Shown here piece by piece: positions 41,922-50,531 of a stretch of 64,000 bases of DNA. The notes below the pieces were generated by a model. The model did not search any database and was not told the DNA's origin. It saw only the letters and a list, made by a program, of their open reading frames with translations. The position numbers were made by a program, and so were the translations under genes. Every line of letters starts with the position of its first letter. Position 1 is the first letter of the stretch. This DNA comes from Parasphingopyxis sp. CP4 (GTDB lineage Bacteria; Pseudomonadota; Alphaproteobacteria; Sphingomonadales; Sphingomonadaceae), in NCBI RefSeq assembly GCF_013378055.1, contig NZ_CP051130.1, positions 992,001 to 1,056,000 on the forward strand, read 5' to 3'.

Positions 41922-44273
41922 TTACTGCTGACCTTCGCGGGGTAGAGCGATTGTTACAAACGTCCCCTCGCCCGGTTCGCTATTGAGTTCCAATGTTCCC
42001 GCATGAGCTTCGACGAACTGTTTCGTCAGCGGTAATCCAAGTCCCAAAGCTCGGGATTGCTGTTCGCCCGAACCACGATGAAAACGGTCAAATACTCGAG
42101 CCCGATCCTCTTCGGTGATGCCGACACCATTGTCTGAAACGGTTATTCGGGCCTCACCGGTAGAGCCCTCGGCATGCAACAAAACTCGTCCGCCCTCCGG
42201 GGTGTATCGGATCGCATTGCGAAGTAAGTGGTCAAGGGATTGGCGCAGCCGACGGGCATCGCCGATCACGCTCCCCACGGACCAGTCGATTTCCGCGACA
42301 AACTCATGGTGCCGGGCCGCCGCTCTAACCCGGGCGTCCGCTGCTGCTTCCTCGCATAGCAATTGTAGATCGACCTCCTCTTTCGCCATTGGCAGGTCTT
42401 CCGCCTCGCCTTGTGTCAGATCCAGAACCTCGTCGATCTGCACCCGCAGCGTCGCGACGGAATCAAGGATCGACTTCACATATTCAGCGGCTTGTTCAGG
42501 AAGGTCACCGGCATAGCCGCCGTCGAGCATCTCTGCGAAACCGGCGATTGAAGTCAGGGGCGTGCGCAGCTCATAACTGATATTCGAAACAAAGGCAGTC
42601 TTAAGTCGATCACCAGCTTCCAGCGCTTCATTCCGTTCAAGGAGCGCCGCCTCTATTCGCTTGCTATCGGAGATGTCGAGCAGTGTGAACAAGGCGTTCC
42701 CATCCGGCAGCGGGACAGCCGCAAAGTCAAAATAGCGCCCATCGTGAAGAGATAAGCGGCCGCTGGCTTGTTGCCGCTCGGCGGTGGCTGATCGGACGGC
42801 TGTTTGAATCGCATCAGCGCTCCCTGCAGAGCGAAACCGTTCGGCAATTGTATCAGTAAGCTCATCAACCCGAGGATGATTGGAAAGGATGTCTTCATCC
42901 AGATCCCAAACTTCTCGGAAACGGCGATTCCAGATGTGCAGTCGACCGTCTGCAGCGAACACGCCTATTGCTTCGGAAAGATTGTCGAAGGTGGCCGTCC
43001 GAACCTGAAGTAACGTGTCGCGCGCACTTGCGAGCTGAGCTTGCTCCGTGCGATCTTCAAAAATCAGCAGCAAGCCGCCATCAGGCAACGGTTGCGCAAC
43101 GACCCGCAAATGCGTCCCATCCGCTAACAACCAATTTTCCTCAGCGGGCCCATCAGCAGCTAGAAACCAATCGCGTCGTTCAGCTTTCCATTCAGGGAAA
43201 TCCCTAACTTCCGGGACCCTGTCTGCTTCCCGCATACGATCTAGCACACGGTCAAACTCAGGCCTGTCTGTCAGCCACTCGTTCTTCATCTCGAATATTC
43301 GTTGGAAGGGTTGATTCGAGAAAATAAGTGTCCTGTCGAGGTCGAATTGTGCAACGCCGGCCGATAGCAGATCGAGCATGTCGCGCTGCGCCCTGGCAAA
43401 GCGCGCCAGCTCGGCCCGAGCACCCTCAAGCTGGTCAACATCGATGGAATAGCCGGCAACACCCACCTCACCGAGTGGTACGTCGACGATCTGCATCATC
43501 CGCCGTTCGCCACGGATGGTCGCCGGTACAGTCCGCGAATGGGGCTCACCATCCTCGCGAACGCGAGCGGCCACAGCGCGCGCACTATCCTTGCCTGGCA
43601 TGTCAATCAGTTCCAGGCCGCGGCTAATAGCTTCGGCTGAGTTTTCCGCTTCGACGGCGCGGACATAGGCCTTATTTACGAGCGTTAGCCTTAGATCCGG
43701 GGCTCGGTGCCACATCGGAAATGGGGCGGCTTCGATAAGGGCTGATAAAGCATTCAAGGCTTCATGGGCTTGATCAGCGCGGCTCGACAAGGCGAGGATC
43801 TCGCTGCGGGTTTCTGTCGCGTCAAATATCCAGATCATCGAGGCTTGATTGCCGCCGAGTTCATCTGGCGCGGGACCACCTTGTGAAAACAGGATGCGAT
43901 CTGAACCGGTGACACGCAATTCCATGCCAAAGGATTTGGCGGTGCGGCAAGCGGTGATCACGGTATCGGAAAAACTGTCGAAGCGATCTTCGCCAAGCAG
44001 GTCTTTGAACTCGATCAGGCGCTTTGGTGGTGATGAAAGACCCAACCATTCTTCGAGGCCTGGGCCAGCATTTATGCGGCCCTTGGCGTCGACCAGCATG
44101 AACACGGCCGGGGTATTTTCCAACAGCAGCCCGCCACGCCGCGCTGCCGCAGCCGCGCGTTCGCCCGCTGCTTTCCGGCGCAAGCCCAGCACCGTCGCCC
44201 ACACAGCCACGCCGAGCCAGGCTGCAAGCAGCATGCCCGTTACGACAGCAGCGGTCGTCGAGATGGTAATCAT
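41922..44273 (-). CDS. divL: DivL-type PAS-domain histidine kinase homologue with Tyr at the phospho-acceptor site
   Basis: The 783-residue protein has one N-terminal transmembrane segment (residues of about 5-28), several PAS-like domains, and a C-terminal kinase core. The H-box reads FVSNISYELRTPLTSI, so the usual phospho-acceptor His is Tyr567. The ATPase boxes are intact: N box LLRNAIRYTP, G1 DNGVGI, G2 GLGLPLTK. This is the hallmark of Caulobacter DivL, which controls CckA and thereby CtrA in the cell cycle. Length and synteny with tsaE agree. It begins the operon running to trxA; the TonB receptor gene ends 118 bp upstream. Confidence 0.9.
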   Translation of the reverse strand: MITISTTAAVVTGMLLAAWLGVAVWATVLGLRRKAAGERAAAAARRGGLLLENTPAVFMLVDAKGRINAGPGLEEWLGLSSPPKRLIEFKDLLGEDRFDSFSDTVITACRTAKSFGMELRVTGSDRILFSQGGPAPDELGGNQASMIWIFDATETRSEILALSSRADQAHEALNALSALIEAAPFPMWHRAPDLRLTLVNKAYVRAVEAENSAEAISRGLELIDMPGKDSARAVAARVREDGEPHSRTVPATIRGERRMMQIVDVPLGEVGVAGYSIDVDQLEGARAELARFARAQRDMLDLLSAGVAQFDLDRTLIFSNQPFQRIFEMKNEWLTDRPEFDRVLDRMREADRVPEVRDFPEWKAERRDWFLAADGPAEENWLLADGTHLRVVAQPLPDGGLLLIFEDRTEQAQLASARDTLLQVRTATFDNLSEAIGVFAADGRLHIWNRRFREVWDLDEDILSNHPRVDELTDTIAERFRSAGSADAIQTAVRSATAERQQASGRLSLHDGRYFDFAAVPLPDGNALFTLLDISDSKRIEAALLERNEALEAGDRLKTAFVSNISYELRTPLTSIAGFAEMLDGGYAGDLPEQAAEYVKSILDSVATLRVQIDEVLDLTQGEAEDLPMAKEEVDLQLLCEEAAADARVRAAARHHEFVAEIDWSVGSVIGDARRLRQSLDHLLRNAIRYTPEGGRVLLHAEGSTGEARITVSDNGVGITEEDRARVFDRFHRGSGEQQSRALGLGLPLTKQFVEAHAGTLELNSEPGEGTFVTIALPREGQQ

Positions 44274-44336
44274 AGCGCGCGCGTGCCCCGGATCATGACA
44301 GCGCTTCTAGACCCTCAAACGGGGGTTCGGGAAGAT

Positions 44337-44376
44337 GCGATCACCCCCGGGCTGGGAGTGATCGCTCAATTTTTTT
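44337..44376 (+). terminator. Strong hairpin with T-run, plus-strand orientation
   Basis: GCGATCAC (44337-44344) pairs with GTGATCGC (44358-44365) around a C/G-rich loop, and a run of seven T follows at 44370-44376. The T-run is on the plus strand, although both neighbouring genes (divL and the TonB receptor) are on the minus strand. It may still limit read-through as a hairpin, or end an antisense transcript. Confidence 0.4.
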
Positions 44377-44391
44377 GCCGCAGATAGCGCC

Positions 44392-46536
44392 TTAGAAGCT
44401 GAAGCGTGCACCGACCCGGAAGTCGCGGCCGGCCAGCGGCACGAAATCCTTGGTGAAGGAGGCATGGCGCCGCGCATTAACGTCGAAGATATTGTTCACC
44501 GACGCGAATAGCGACGTACCCGCTGCGCGACCCCAAGGTCGCCAGGCCACAGACGCGTTCACGAAGGTGAAGTCATCCGTCGTTGTTTCAAAAGCTGCAA
44601 CGCGATTCTGCTCGGCCGCCCATTCGATTTCGCCGCGCACATCAAAAGCATCCGATGTTGCTTCGATACCGCCACGGACCCGGAACGGTGGGATCCGGGG
44701 AACCGGCCCACCGCCATTGTCGATGGTCGCACGGACATAATCGGCAACCGCATCGGCATTGATGCTGACCGAGCCGACTTCGGCGATCGTCGCCGAAATC
44801 TCGGCCTCAAAGCCATAATAGCTCGCGTCACTTTGAAAATATTGGAAGACCGGGAGATCATCTTCTTCCGCGCCAGTGGCCGCATCAAAGATGAAATCGT
44901 CAAACCAGTTGGCAAAGCCGGTGAGCGCAAAATTTACCCCACCAATATCACCGCGGACATAGGCTTCCAGGCCGAGGCTCTTCTCAGTGTTGAAATTGGG
45001 ATTGCCGATCTCAAATGCCTGGGTCGCGATATGCGGGCCGTTGGAAAACAGTTCTTCAGCCGATGGGGCACGTTCCGCGCGCGACAGGTTCAGGCCGATA
45101 CGGAGATCTTCCTCGAAATTATAATGCAGGCCGCCGGCAATCGAGAAGGAGTTGAAGCTCCGGTCAATCGCAAGATCGGGCGCAGACACGCTGGTATGTT
45201 CGAACCGCGCCGCTGCTTCCACACCCAGCTGGCCAAAGGTGAATTCCTGCAGCGTGAAAATGCCGACCTGTTCGGTGTCGTTGCGCGGTACAAAGGCTTC
45301 TGCACCGATCGCATTGAAATCGCGGACATACATCTGGCCGCCGATAACTCCGCGCCAGCCGTCCTGATCCGCTTGAACCAGCTCTAATCGGCCTTCAAGT
45401 CCTTCGACAAAGAACAAGGTACCGACCTCATCACCCTCAAATTCGGTATGGGTATAGTCGGAATAGCCGAGGCGAACGCGAATACTCTCAAAGAAACCGC
45501 CGCCAGTGATGATCTCGCCACGCAGGTCCAAGCGAACCTGTTCGAGATCGATGGTGACTGGGCCTTCTTCTTCCTCTTCTTCTTCGCCCTCTTCTTCGCC
45601 TTCTTCGTGATGATGTTCAGCACCCGGACGTGCCGGAATGCCATAATTGGTATCGAAGAAGCTGATCGAGGCGCCGATGCTGCCCCAGCTGTCGATTAAC
45701 GCCAGGCCTGCACCCGCGGTCCAGGTCTCGGTCGCGCTATTCGGTACAGTGCCGGCCAAGTTGGCGAGTTCGAGGGCCTCAGCCGCTTCGTCCAGGTTAC
45801 CTTCTTCGGTTTCTTCGGCCACAATTTCGAGCTGTTCGGCACGCAAGGCTGGTGACAGTGTAAAGCCGGAAATGTCCAGATCGTTGCTCTCGCGGTAGCT
45901 GCCATCGACATGCAGCACCAGCTTGGAGGTCAGTGGCAGGTCTACACCACCGGCGATGCTCCGCTCATCGGCAGCCGAACCGTAGGAGGTGACGGCATCA
46001 ATATGCACAGGCTCATCCGGCACTTCGATCGGAATGCGGCGATCAAATACATTGACTGCACCACCAATGGCCTGGCTACCAAAGAGCAAGGCAGCCGGAC
46101 CGCGCAACACTTCGATACGATAGGCCGTAATCGGATCAATCGTCACGGCATGGTCGGCCGAGGTGTTCGACGCATCGATGGCTCCGATACCATCGGTGAG
46201 CACGCGGATGCGTTCACCCTGGAAACCACGGAGCACCGGGCGCGATGCGCCTGGCGTAAAGGAGGTTGCCGACACACCTGGCAGCGCGGTCAGCGTATCG
46301 CCGATCTGCGGCCGGATACTCTGATCGAGAGCCTGGCCCGATAGCGTTGACGTACCGGCAATCAAATCCAGCTCTTCAACAAAGCGCGCCGTAACGACGA
46401 TCCCGGCGGTTGCATCACCATGAAAATCATCGCCCGAAGACTGTTCGTTTGTGTCCTGAGCGATGGCAGGAACCGCAAGAAATGCGGCGCCAGCCGCCAA
46501 TACGGCCTTGGCCGATAGCGTGTGTGCGTTGTTCAT
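44392..46536 (-). CDS. TonB-dependent outer-membrane receptor, ZnuD-like
   Basis: The 714-residue protein has a signal peptide (MNNAHTLSAKAVLAAGAAFL, cleaved after AIAQ), a plug domain with ALPGVSATSFTPGASRPVLRG and IEVLRGPAALLFGSQAIGG, a beta-barrel, and a C-terminal RDFRVGARFSF. An extracellular-type loop at about residues 304-324 is packed with His and Glu (HHH, then long E runs), as in zinc receptors of the ZnuD type. It likely imports zinc or a zinc chelate using TonB energy. A palindromic operator candidate lies 18 bp before the ATG. Other substrates such as another metal are possible. Confidence 0.85.
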   Translation of the reverse strand: MNNAHTLSAKAVLAAGAAFLAVPAIAQDTNEQSSGDDFHGDATAGIVVTARFVEELDLIAGTSTLSGQALDQSIRPQIGDTLTALPGVSATSFTPGASRPVLRGFQGERIRVLTDGIGAIDASNTSADHAVTIDPITAYRIEVLRGPAALLFGSQAIGGAVNVFDRRIPIEVPDEPVHIDAVTSYGSAADERSIAGGVDLPLTSKLVLHVDGSYRESNDLDISGFTLSPALRAEQLEIVAEETEEGNLDEAAEALELANLAGTVPNSATETWTAGAGLALIDSWGSIGASISFFDTNYGIPARPGAEHHHEEGEEEGEEEEEEEGPVTIDLEQVRLDLRGEIITGGGFFESIRVRLGYSDYTHTEFEGDEVGTLFFVEGLEGRLELVQADQDGWRGVIGGQMYVRDFNAIGAEAFVPRNDTEQVGIFTLQEFTFGQLGVEAAARFEHTSVSAPDLAIDRSFNSFSIAGGLHYNFEEDLRIGLNLSRAERAPSAEELFSNGPHIATQAFEIGNPNFNTEKSLGLEAYVRGDIGGVNFALTGFANWFDDFIFDAATGAEEDDLPVFQYFQSDASYYGFEAEISATIAEVGSVSINADAVADYVRATIDNGGGPVPRIPPFRVRGGIEATSDAFDVRGEIEWAAEQNRVAAFETTTDDFTFVNASVAWRPWGRAAGTSLFASVNNIFDVNARRHASFTKDFVPLAGRDFRVGARFSF

Positions 46537-46553
46537 GCGGCGGAGCTAAACGG

Positions 46554-46567
46554 TATGTGACAACATA
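46554..46567 (-). promoter_or_regulatory. Palindromic operator candidate (Zur-like) upstream of the TonB receptor
   Basis: TATGT-GACA-ACATA is a perfect inverted repeat with a 4-base spacer. Read on the minus strand, ATGTTGTCACAT resembles Zur boxes of the ATGTTATAACAT type. A minus-strand promoter candidate (TTCGAC-17-TATTGA) ends just upstream, so the palindrome would overlap the transcription start. The regulator is inferred only from the receptor's probable zinc role. Confidence 0.45.
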
Positions 46568-46636
46568 TCAATAGGATTTTTCACCAGTTCGTCGAATGAA
46601 CGCGTCGATTTGTCGTTATCTGAGCAAATTCAATGC

Positions 46637-46672
46637 AAAAAGGGCGCCCATCCGGTTCTGGATGGACGCCCT
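46637..46672 (-). terminator. Intrinsic terminator of ahcY
   Basis: On the minus strand GGGCGTCCATCC pairs with GGATGGGCGCCC (one mismatch) around AGAACC and is followed by five T. It starts 24 bp past the ahcY stop, the expected place for a rho-independent terminator. Confidence 0.85.
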
Positions 46673-46695
46673 CAAGAGCCAAAATGGCCGATTTG

Positions 46696-48087
46696 CTAGT
46701 AGCGATACTGATCCGTCTTGAACGGGCCATGCGATTCCACGCCAATATAATCGGCCTGTTCTTTCGAAAGCTCGCTCAGCTGGACGCCCAGCTTGTCGAG
46801 ATGGAGTTTCGCCACCTTCTCGTCGAGATGCTTGGGCAGCACATAGACCTGGTGGCCATAGGTGCCGTGATTGTTGAACAGTTCGATCTGCGCCAGCACC
46901 TGGTTGGTGAAGCTGGCCGACATCACAAAGCTTGGATGGCCAGTGGCGTTACCGAGATTGAGCAGACGACCCTGGGACAGCAGCAACATCCGCTTGCCGT
47001 CCGGGAAGGTGTACATATCAACCTGCGGTTTCACTTCGACATGTTCGAGATTGGCGAGATTGCCGACCTGAATTTCATTGTCGAAATGGCCAATATTGCC
47101 GACGATCGCCATGTCTTTCATCGCGCGCATATGCTCGATGGTGATGACATCCTTGTTGCCGGTGGCGGTGACGAAGATGTCGGCGCGCGGTGCGGCCTCT
47201 TCCATCGTCACAACTTCAAAACCGTCCATTGCGGCCTGCAGCGCACAGATCGGATCGATTTCAGTGACGATCACACGGGCACCAGCGCCGCTCAGTGAGG
47301 CCGCCGATCCCTTGCCGACATCGCCATAACCGGCGACGCATGCCGTCTTGCCGGCCATCATCACATCGGTACCGCGACGAATGCCGTCGACGAGCGATTC
47401 CTTACAGCCATATTTATTGTCGAACTTCGACTTGGTTACGCTGTCATTCACGTTGATTGCCGGGAATGGCAATTTGTGTTCGCGTGCCAGTTCATAAAGG
47501 CGGTGCACACCGGTCGTCGTTTCTTCCGAAACGCCTTTGATCGCATCGCGCGTCTTGGTGAAGAAACCCGGAGTATCCGCAAGGCGCTTCTTCAGCACCT
47601 TCTGCATTTCCTCTTCTTCTTCATTGGTCGGAGCCGGCAATTCTTCGCCGTCTTCAACCCGTGCACCCCAGATAATATACATGGTGGCATCGCCGCCATC
47701 GTCGAGGATCATGTTGCACGGCTCATCGCCCCACTGGAAAATATGATCGACATATTCCCAATATTCAGCGAGCGTTTCGCCTTTCTTGGCGAATACAGGA
47801 ACGCCGGAGGCTGCGATTACGGCAGCGGCATGATCCTGGGTGGAATAGATGTTGCACGACGCCCAGCGAACGTCCGCACCCAGCGCGGTCAGCGTTTCAA
47901 TCAACGCAGCCGTCTGGATCGTCATATGCAGGCAGCCGGCAATGCGTGCGCCATTAAGTGGTTTTTCTTCGCCATATTCTTCGCGCGTGGCCATCAGGCC
48001 TGGCATTTCGGTTTCAGCGATATCGAGTTCGCGCCGGCCGAATTCGGCAAGCGAGATATCAGCAATAATATAGTCCTGATCGGCCAT
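46696..48087 (-). CDS. ahcY: Adenosylhomocysteinase
   Basis: The 463-residue NAD-dependent enzyme splits S-adenosylhomocysteine into adenosine and homocysteine, keeping methylation running. It shows [22 protein letters not shown], the NAD-binding [20 protein letters not shown], and the C-terminal [20 protein letters not shown]. The insertion after about residue 150 is normal for proteobacterial forms. CAGGAG precedes the ATG. A perfect 20-bp palindrome lies 110 bp upstream, and an intrinsic terminator follows, so it is probably a single-gene unit under its own control. Confidence 0.98.
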   Translation of the reverse strand: MADQDYIIADISLAEFGRRELDIAETEMPGLMATREEYGEEKPLNGARIAGCLHMTIQTAALIETLTALGADVRWASCNIYSTQDHAAAVIAASGVPVFAKKGETLAEYWEYVDHIFQWGDEPCNMILDDGGDATMYIIWGARVEDGEELPAPTNEEEEEMQKVLKKRLADTPGFFTKTRDAIKGVSEETTTGVHRLYELAREHKLPFPAINVNDSVTKSKFDNKYGCKESLVDGIRRGTDVMMAGKTACVAGYGDVGKGSAASLSGAGARVIVTEIDPICALQAAMDGFEVVTMEEAAPRADIFVTATGNKDVITIEHMRAMKDMAIVGNIGHFDNEIQVGNLANLEHVEVKPQVDMYTFPDGKRMLLLSQGRLLNLGNATGHPSFVMSASFTNQVLAQIELFNNHGTYGHQVYVLPKHLDEKVAKLHLDKLGVQLSELSKEQADYIGVESHGPFKTDQYRY

Positions 48088-48153
48088 TACGGGCTCCTGT
48101 TGGGGCGTCTATCCATCAAAAAGAAAGGCCGCGCGACAAGACCGGCGACCGTT

Positions 48154-48191
48154 ATGAGCGCTCATTTACCGAGCCGGTGCCGCGATTGCAA
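48154..48191 (-). promoter_or_regulatory. Candidate ahcY promoter region
   Basis: On the minus strand TTGCAA (48191-48186) is followed 17 bases later by TAAATG (48168-48163). A 12-base palindrome ATGAGCGCTCAT (48154-48165) overlaps the -10 element. The 20-bp palindrome lies 6 bp upstream of the -35. The -10 match is poor, so this is tentative. Confidence 0.35.
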
Positions 48192-48196
48192 ATGGA

Positions 48197-48216
48197 ATAT
48201 AAAGAATTCTTTATAT
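48197..48216 (-). promoter_or_regulatory. Perfect 20-bp palindrome upstream of ahcY (SahR-like operator candidate)
   Basis: ATATAAAGAA is followed directly by its exact reverse complement TTCTTTATAT. The surrounding DNA is GC-rich, so this AT-rich palindrome stands out. It resembles operators of ArsR-family regulators of the SAM cycle (SahR type) as I recall them. It lies between the yqgE stop and ahcY and is best placed to control ahcY. Confidence 0.55.
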
Positions 48217-48232
48217 GCGGAGCTGGAGACGC

Positions 48233-48832
48233 TCAGGCATGCCCCGCATCATGGGCGAGCAGCGCCGGATCGACGCCGGACTTGCGATAGCTGGCTGCCC
48301 AGCGGTCTTCGGCTTCGGTTTCGAACAATATCTCACTGTCGCCATCGGCGGTGAACCATCCATGGCGGGTCATTTCCTCGTCGAGCTGGCCGGCAGACCA
48401 GCCCGCATAGCCCAGCGCCGAGAGCCAGTGTTTCGGCCCCTTCCCTTCTGAGATTGCCCGCAGGATATCCAAGGTGCCGGTGAGCCCCCATTTGTCACCG
48501 ACTTGGACACTGTCTTCGCCGCCCCAATCCAGGCTGTGCAGGATGAAGCCGCGCTGCGGCTCGACCGGCCCGCCCATATGGACCGGCACATCGGGAGCTT
48601 CGCCGACCTCGATATCAAGCTGTTTGAGCAAGCTGTGAAACCCGACATTAGCGATCACATCGCCCACCCCAATGCCGAGCGCGCCTTCTTCGTCATGCGC
48701 GCACATCGCAATCACCGCGCGTTCGAACCGCGGATCGCCCATGCCCGGCAAGGCGAGCAATAGCTGGCCCGAATAGAAGGGCGGCGTTTCGTTGGTCAGC
48801 GGCTCAGCTCCCTTTGTGTCGTTCTTACCCAA
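48233..48832 (-). CDS. YqgE/AlgH family protein
   Basis: The protein of up to 199 residues belongs to the YqgE/AlgH family (DUF179), whose function is not settled although AlgH was linked to alginate control in Pseudomonas. Signatures are FYSGQLLLALPGMGDPRF, VHMGGPVEPQRGFILHS and LGYAGWSAGQLDEEM. The start is uncertain. A TTG at 48832 lies inside the upstream TPR gene. Relatives begin close to the LTNETPPFYSG segment, where a CTG at 48799 overlaps the TPR stop (CTGA) and has AAAGGGAG eight bases upstream. Confidence 0.9.
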   Translation of the reverse strand: MGKNDTKGAEPLTNETPPFYSGQLLLALPGMGDPRFERAVIAMCAHDEEGALGIGVGDVIANVGFHSLLKQLDIEVGEAPDVPVHMGGPVEPQRGFILHSLDWGGEDSVQVGDKWGLTGTLDILRAISEGKGPKHWLSALGYAGWSAGQLDEEMTRHGWFTADGDSEILFETEAEDRWAASYRKSGVDPALLAHDAGHA

Positions 48833-49542
48833 TCGAGGATAGGTTTGTCGTCGCCAATCTGGGTCCGGTCCATCTGCCGGCTATTGTGCAGAATTTCATC
48901 AAGCTGCGCTTTGGCCTCATCGTTCCGGCCCATTTTGAGGAGCAGGCCCGCATAGCGGCCGCGCGCTTCTATTCCAGCCAGCCGGGTCACAATATCGGCA
49001 AACAGGTCTGCCGCCTCTTCGTTGCGATCAAGATGTTCGAGGATGCGTGCCTTGAGCAACCATCGGCGGTCCTGCGTACTGACTTGCTCGACCGGTTCAA
49101 TCTCATCGAACAGATCGAGCGCTTTTTGCGCATTCCCATTCTCAAACAAGGCAGACGCATACCGAACCAGCAACTTGTCTTCCCGTCCATGCGGCCCGGA
49201 TAATATATGCTCATAATGCTCGATCGCACCTGCGTGATCCCCAATTTTTGCCAGGGCATCCGCAAGACGGGTCCGATTTGCCAAGCTGTCCGTTATCTCT
49301 AGCTGTTCCCGCGCTTGGCGAAGCTCGCGCTCCGGATCGATCTTTTCCAGCGCTTTCTTCTCGGCATAGCGCACATGCCGGTTTCCGCGCATGCCTGGCA
49401 GAACCTCAAGCAAGAAATAGGCAAGACTGCCCAATAAGGGCGCTATCATGATTCCCAGAATCCAGAGTTTGGGCCGATCGGTGCGGATGACGTGAATGAC
49501 AGTCACCAGCTGAATAGCACCGACAAGAATGAAATAACCCAA
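48796..49542 (-). CDS. Membrane-anchored tetratricopeptide repeat protein
   Basis: The 248-residue protein has two hydrophobic segments at the N-terminus (residues of about 2-17 and 27-48), similar in layout to the N-terminal domain of phospholipase-D-like membrane proteins. A charged linker and TPR-like helices follow, for example RTRLADALAKIGDHAGAIEHY and RYASALFENGNAQKALDLFD. It likely scaffolds protein contacts on the cytoplasmic face. The start is a TTG at 49542 with AAAGGA upstream at unusual distance, so it is tentative. yqgE overlaps its 3' end. Confidence 0.75.
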   Translation of the reverse strand: MGYFILVGAIQLVTVIHVIRTDRPKLWILGIMIAPLLGSLAYFLLEVLPGMRGNRHVRYAEKKALEKIDPERELRQAREQLEITDSLANRTRLADALAKIGDHAGAIEHYEHILSGPHGREDKLLVRYASALFENGNAQKALDLFDEIEPVEQVSTQDRRWLLKARILEHLDRNEEAADLFADIVTRLAGIEARGRYAGLLLKMGRNDEAKAQLDEILHNSRQMDRTQIGDDKPILDWVRTTQRELSR

Positions 49543-49582
49543 TTAACGTGATCCTTTCGTAAGGATTTGTGTGCGGTCCGCC

Positions 49583-49864
49583 TTAGTCCTCTTCCGGCGG
49601 CTGGTAGCGGGAGCGGTTGTAATAAAGGTCGTCGCAATATTCGCGCTCATTATCTTCCATACATTCGCGCCAATCACGGCCAAGCTCTTCTTCTTCCTCG
49701 CGGATTTCGCGCCCGCGATTGCGATCGGCTTCGTCCTGGCTCGTGGTGGCCCAATCGGCCACCTGGCCAACGGCACGCACGGGTGCGGTCACGACATCTA
49801 CCGCTGTGCGGGCGATGCAACCGCTCAACAGCAGGGCCATCAGGGCGACAATCATGATACGCAT
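49583..49864 (-). CDS. Small putative lipoprotein
   Basis: The 93-residue product begins MRIMIVALMALLLSGC, a lipoprotein signal with Cys16 at the lipobox LLSGC. The mature part is highly charged, with REIREEEEELGRDWRECMEDN and a C-terminal YNRSRYQPPEED, and has two further Cys. I chose the ATG at 49864, preceded by AAGGGAG, over the much longer frame from 50020. No family is recognised. It lies 40 bp before the TPR gene on the same strand and is divergent from the peroxiredoxin gene. Confidence 0.7.
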   Translation of the reverse strand: MRIMIVALMALLLSGCIARTAVDVVTAPVRAVGQVADWATTSQDEADRNRGREIREEEEELGRDWRECMEDNEREYCDDLYYNRSRYQPPEED

Positions 49865-50054
49865 TTCACTCTCCCTTGGCAGAAACACCCCGCCCAAGAC
49901 TCGGGTTCCTGCAATAGCCGTGTTAGCCGATGGCGGGCAATGATAAGGATGGCGAGACGGCTTTTTGCGGCGAATAGCGCTGGACGTCCGCAAAGTTTCA
50001 TGGTTGATCACGAGCAACAAATACCAATATCCCCCTGAGCAACAGGAGATTCAA

Positions 50055-50531
50055 ATGACGATTAGCGAAGGCGATACGCTTCCCCAGACCGGTTTTGTGA
50101 CAATGACGGAAAATGGCCCGCAGCCTGTGGACCATGGCCAGTTCTTTGGTGGCCGCCGCGTCGCCCTATTCTCGGTACCGGGCGCATTCACGCCAACTTG
50201 CTCCGCCAAGCATCTGCCAAGCTATGTCGAAAAGGCCGATGAACTGAAAGCCAAGGGCATCGATGAGATTGCGACGACCGCGGTCAACGACGCTTTTGTG
50301 ATGGGCGAATGGACCAAGGACGCTGACCAGGTCACCGCACTCGCCGACGGCAATGGCGATTTTGTGGAAGCCGTTGGCCTGACCATGGACGGAACCGGAT
50401 TTGGCATGGGCAAACGCGGCCAGCGTTTCTCGATGATCGTCAATGATGGCGTGGTTGAAAAGCTCAACGTCGAAGCACCGGGCGAATACAAGGTCAGCTC
50501 CGCAGAGCATATGCTGGCACAGCTTGACTGA
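50055..50531 (+). CDS. 1-Cys peroxiredoxin of the Prx5 type
   Basis: The 158-residue protein reduces peroxides. The peroxidatic Cys49 is in VPGAFTPTCSAKHLPSY, the Prx5 signature, and there is no other Cys in the protein, so a resolving thiol must come from glutathione or glutaredoxin. The block NDAFVMGEWTKD and RFSMIVNDGVV are typical. The start at 50055 has AGGAG about eight bases upstream. It overlaps the AMP nucleosidase start by 8 bp. Confidence 0.93.
   Translation: MTISEGDTLPQTGFVTMTENGPQPVDHGQFFGGRRVALFSVPGAFTPTCSAKHLPSYVEKADELKAKGIDEIATTAVNDAFVMGEWTKDADQVTALADGNGDFVEAVGLTMDGTGFGMGKRGQRFSMIVNDGVVEKLNVEAPGEYKVSSAEHMLAQLD

Noticed and set aside
48088-48232. SAH or SAM riboswitch in the ahcY leader
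   Set aside because: The leader is short (roughly 70 bases if the candidate promoter is right) and I could not fold it into a known SAH/SAM riboswitch; the DNA palindrome explains control better. A covariance-model search would settle it.
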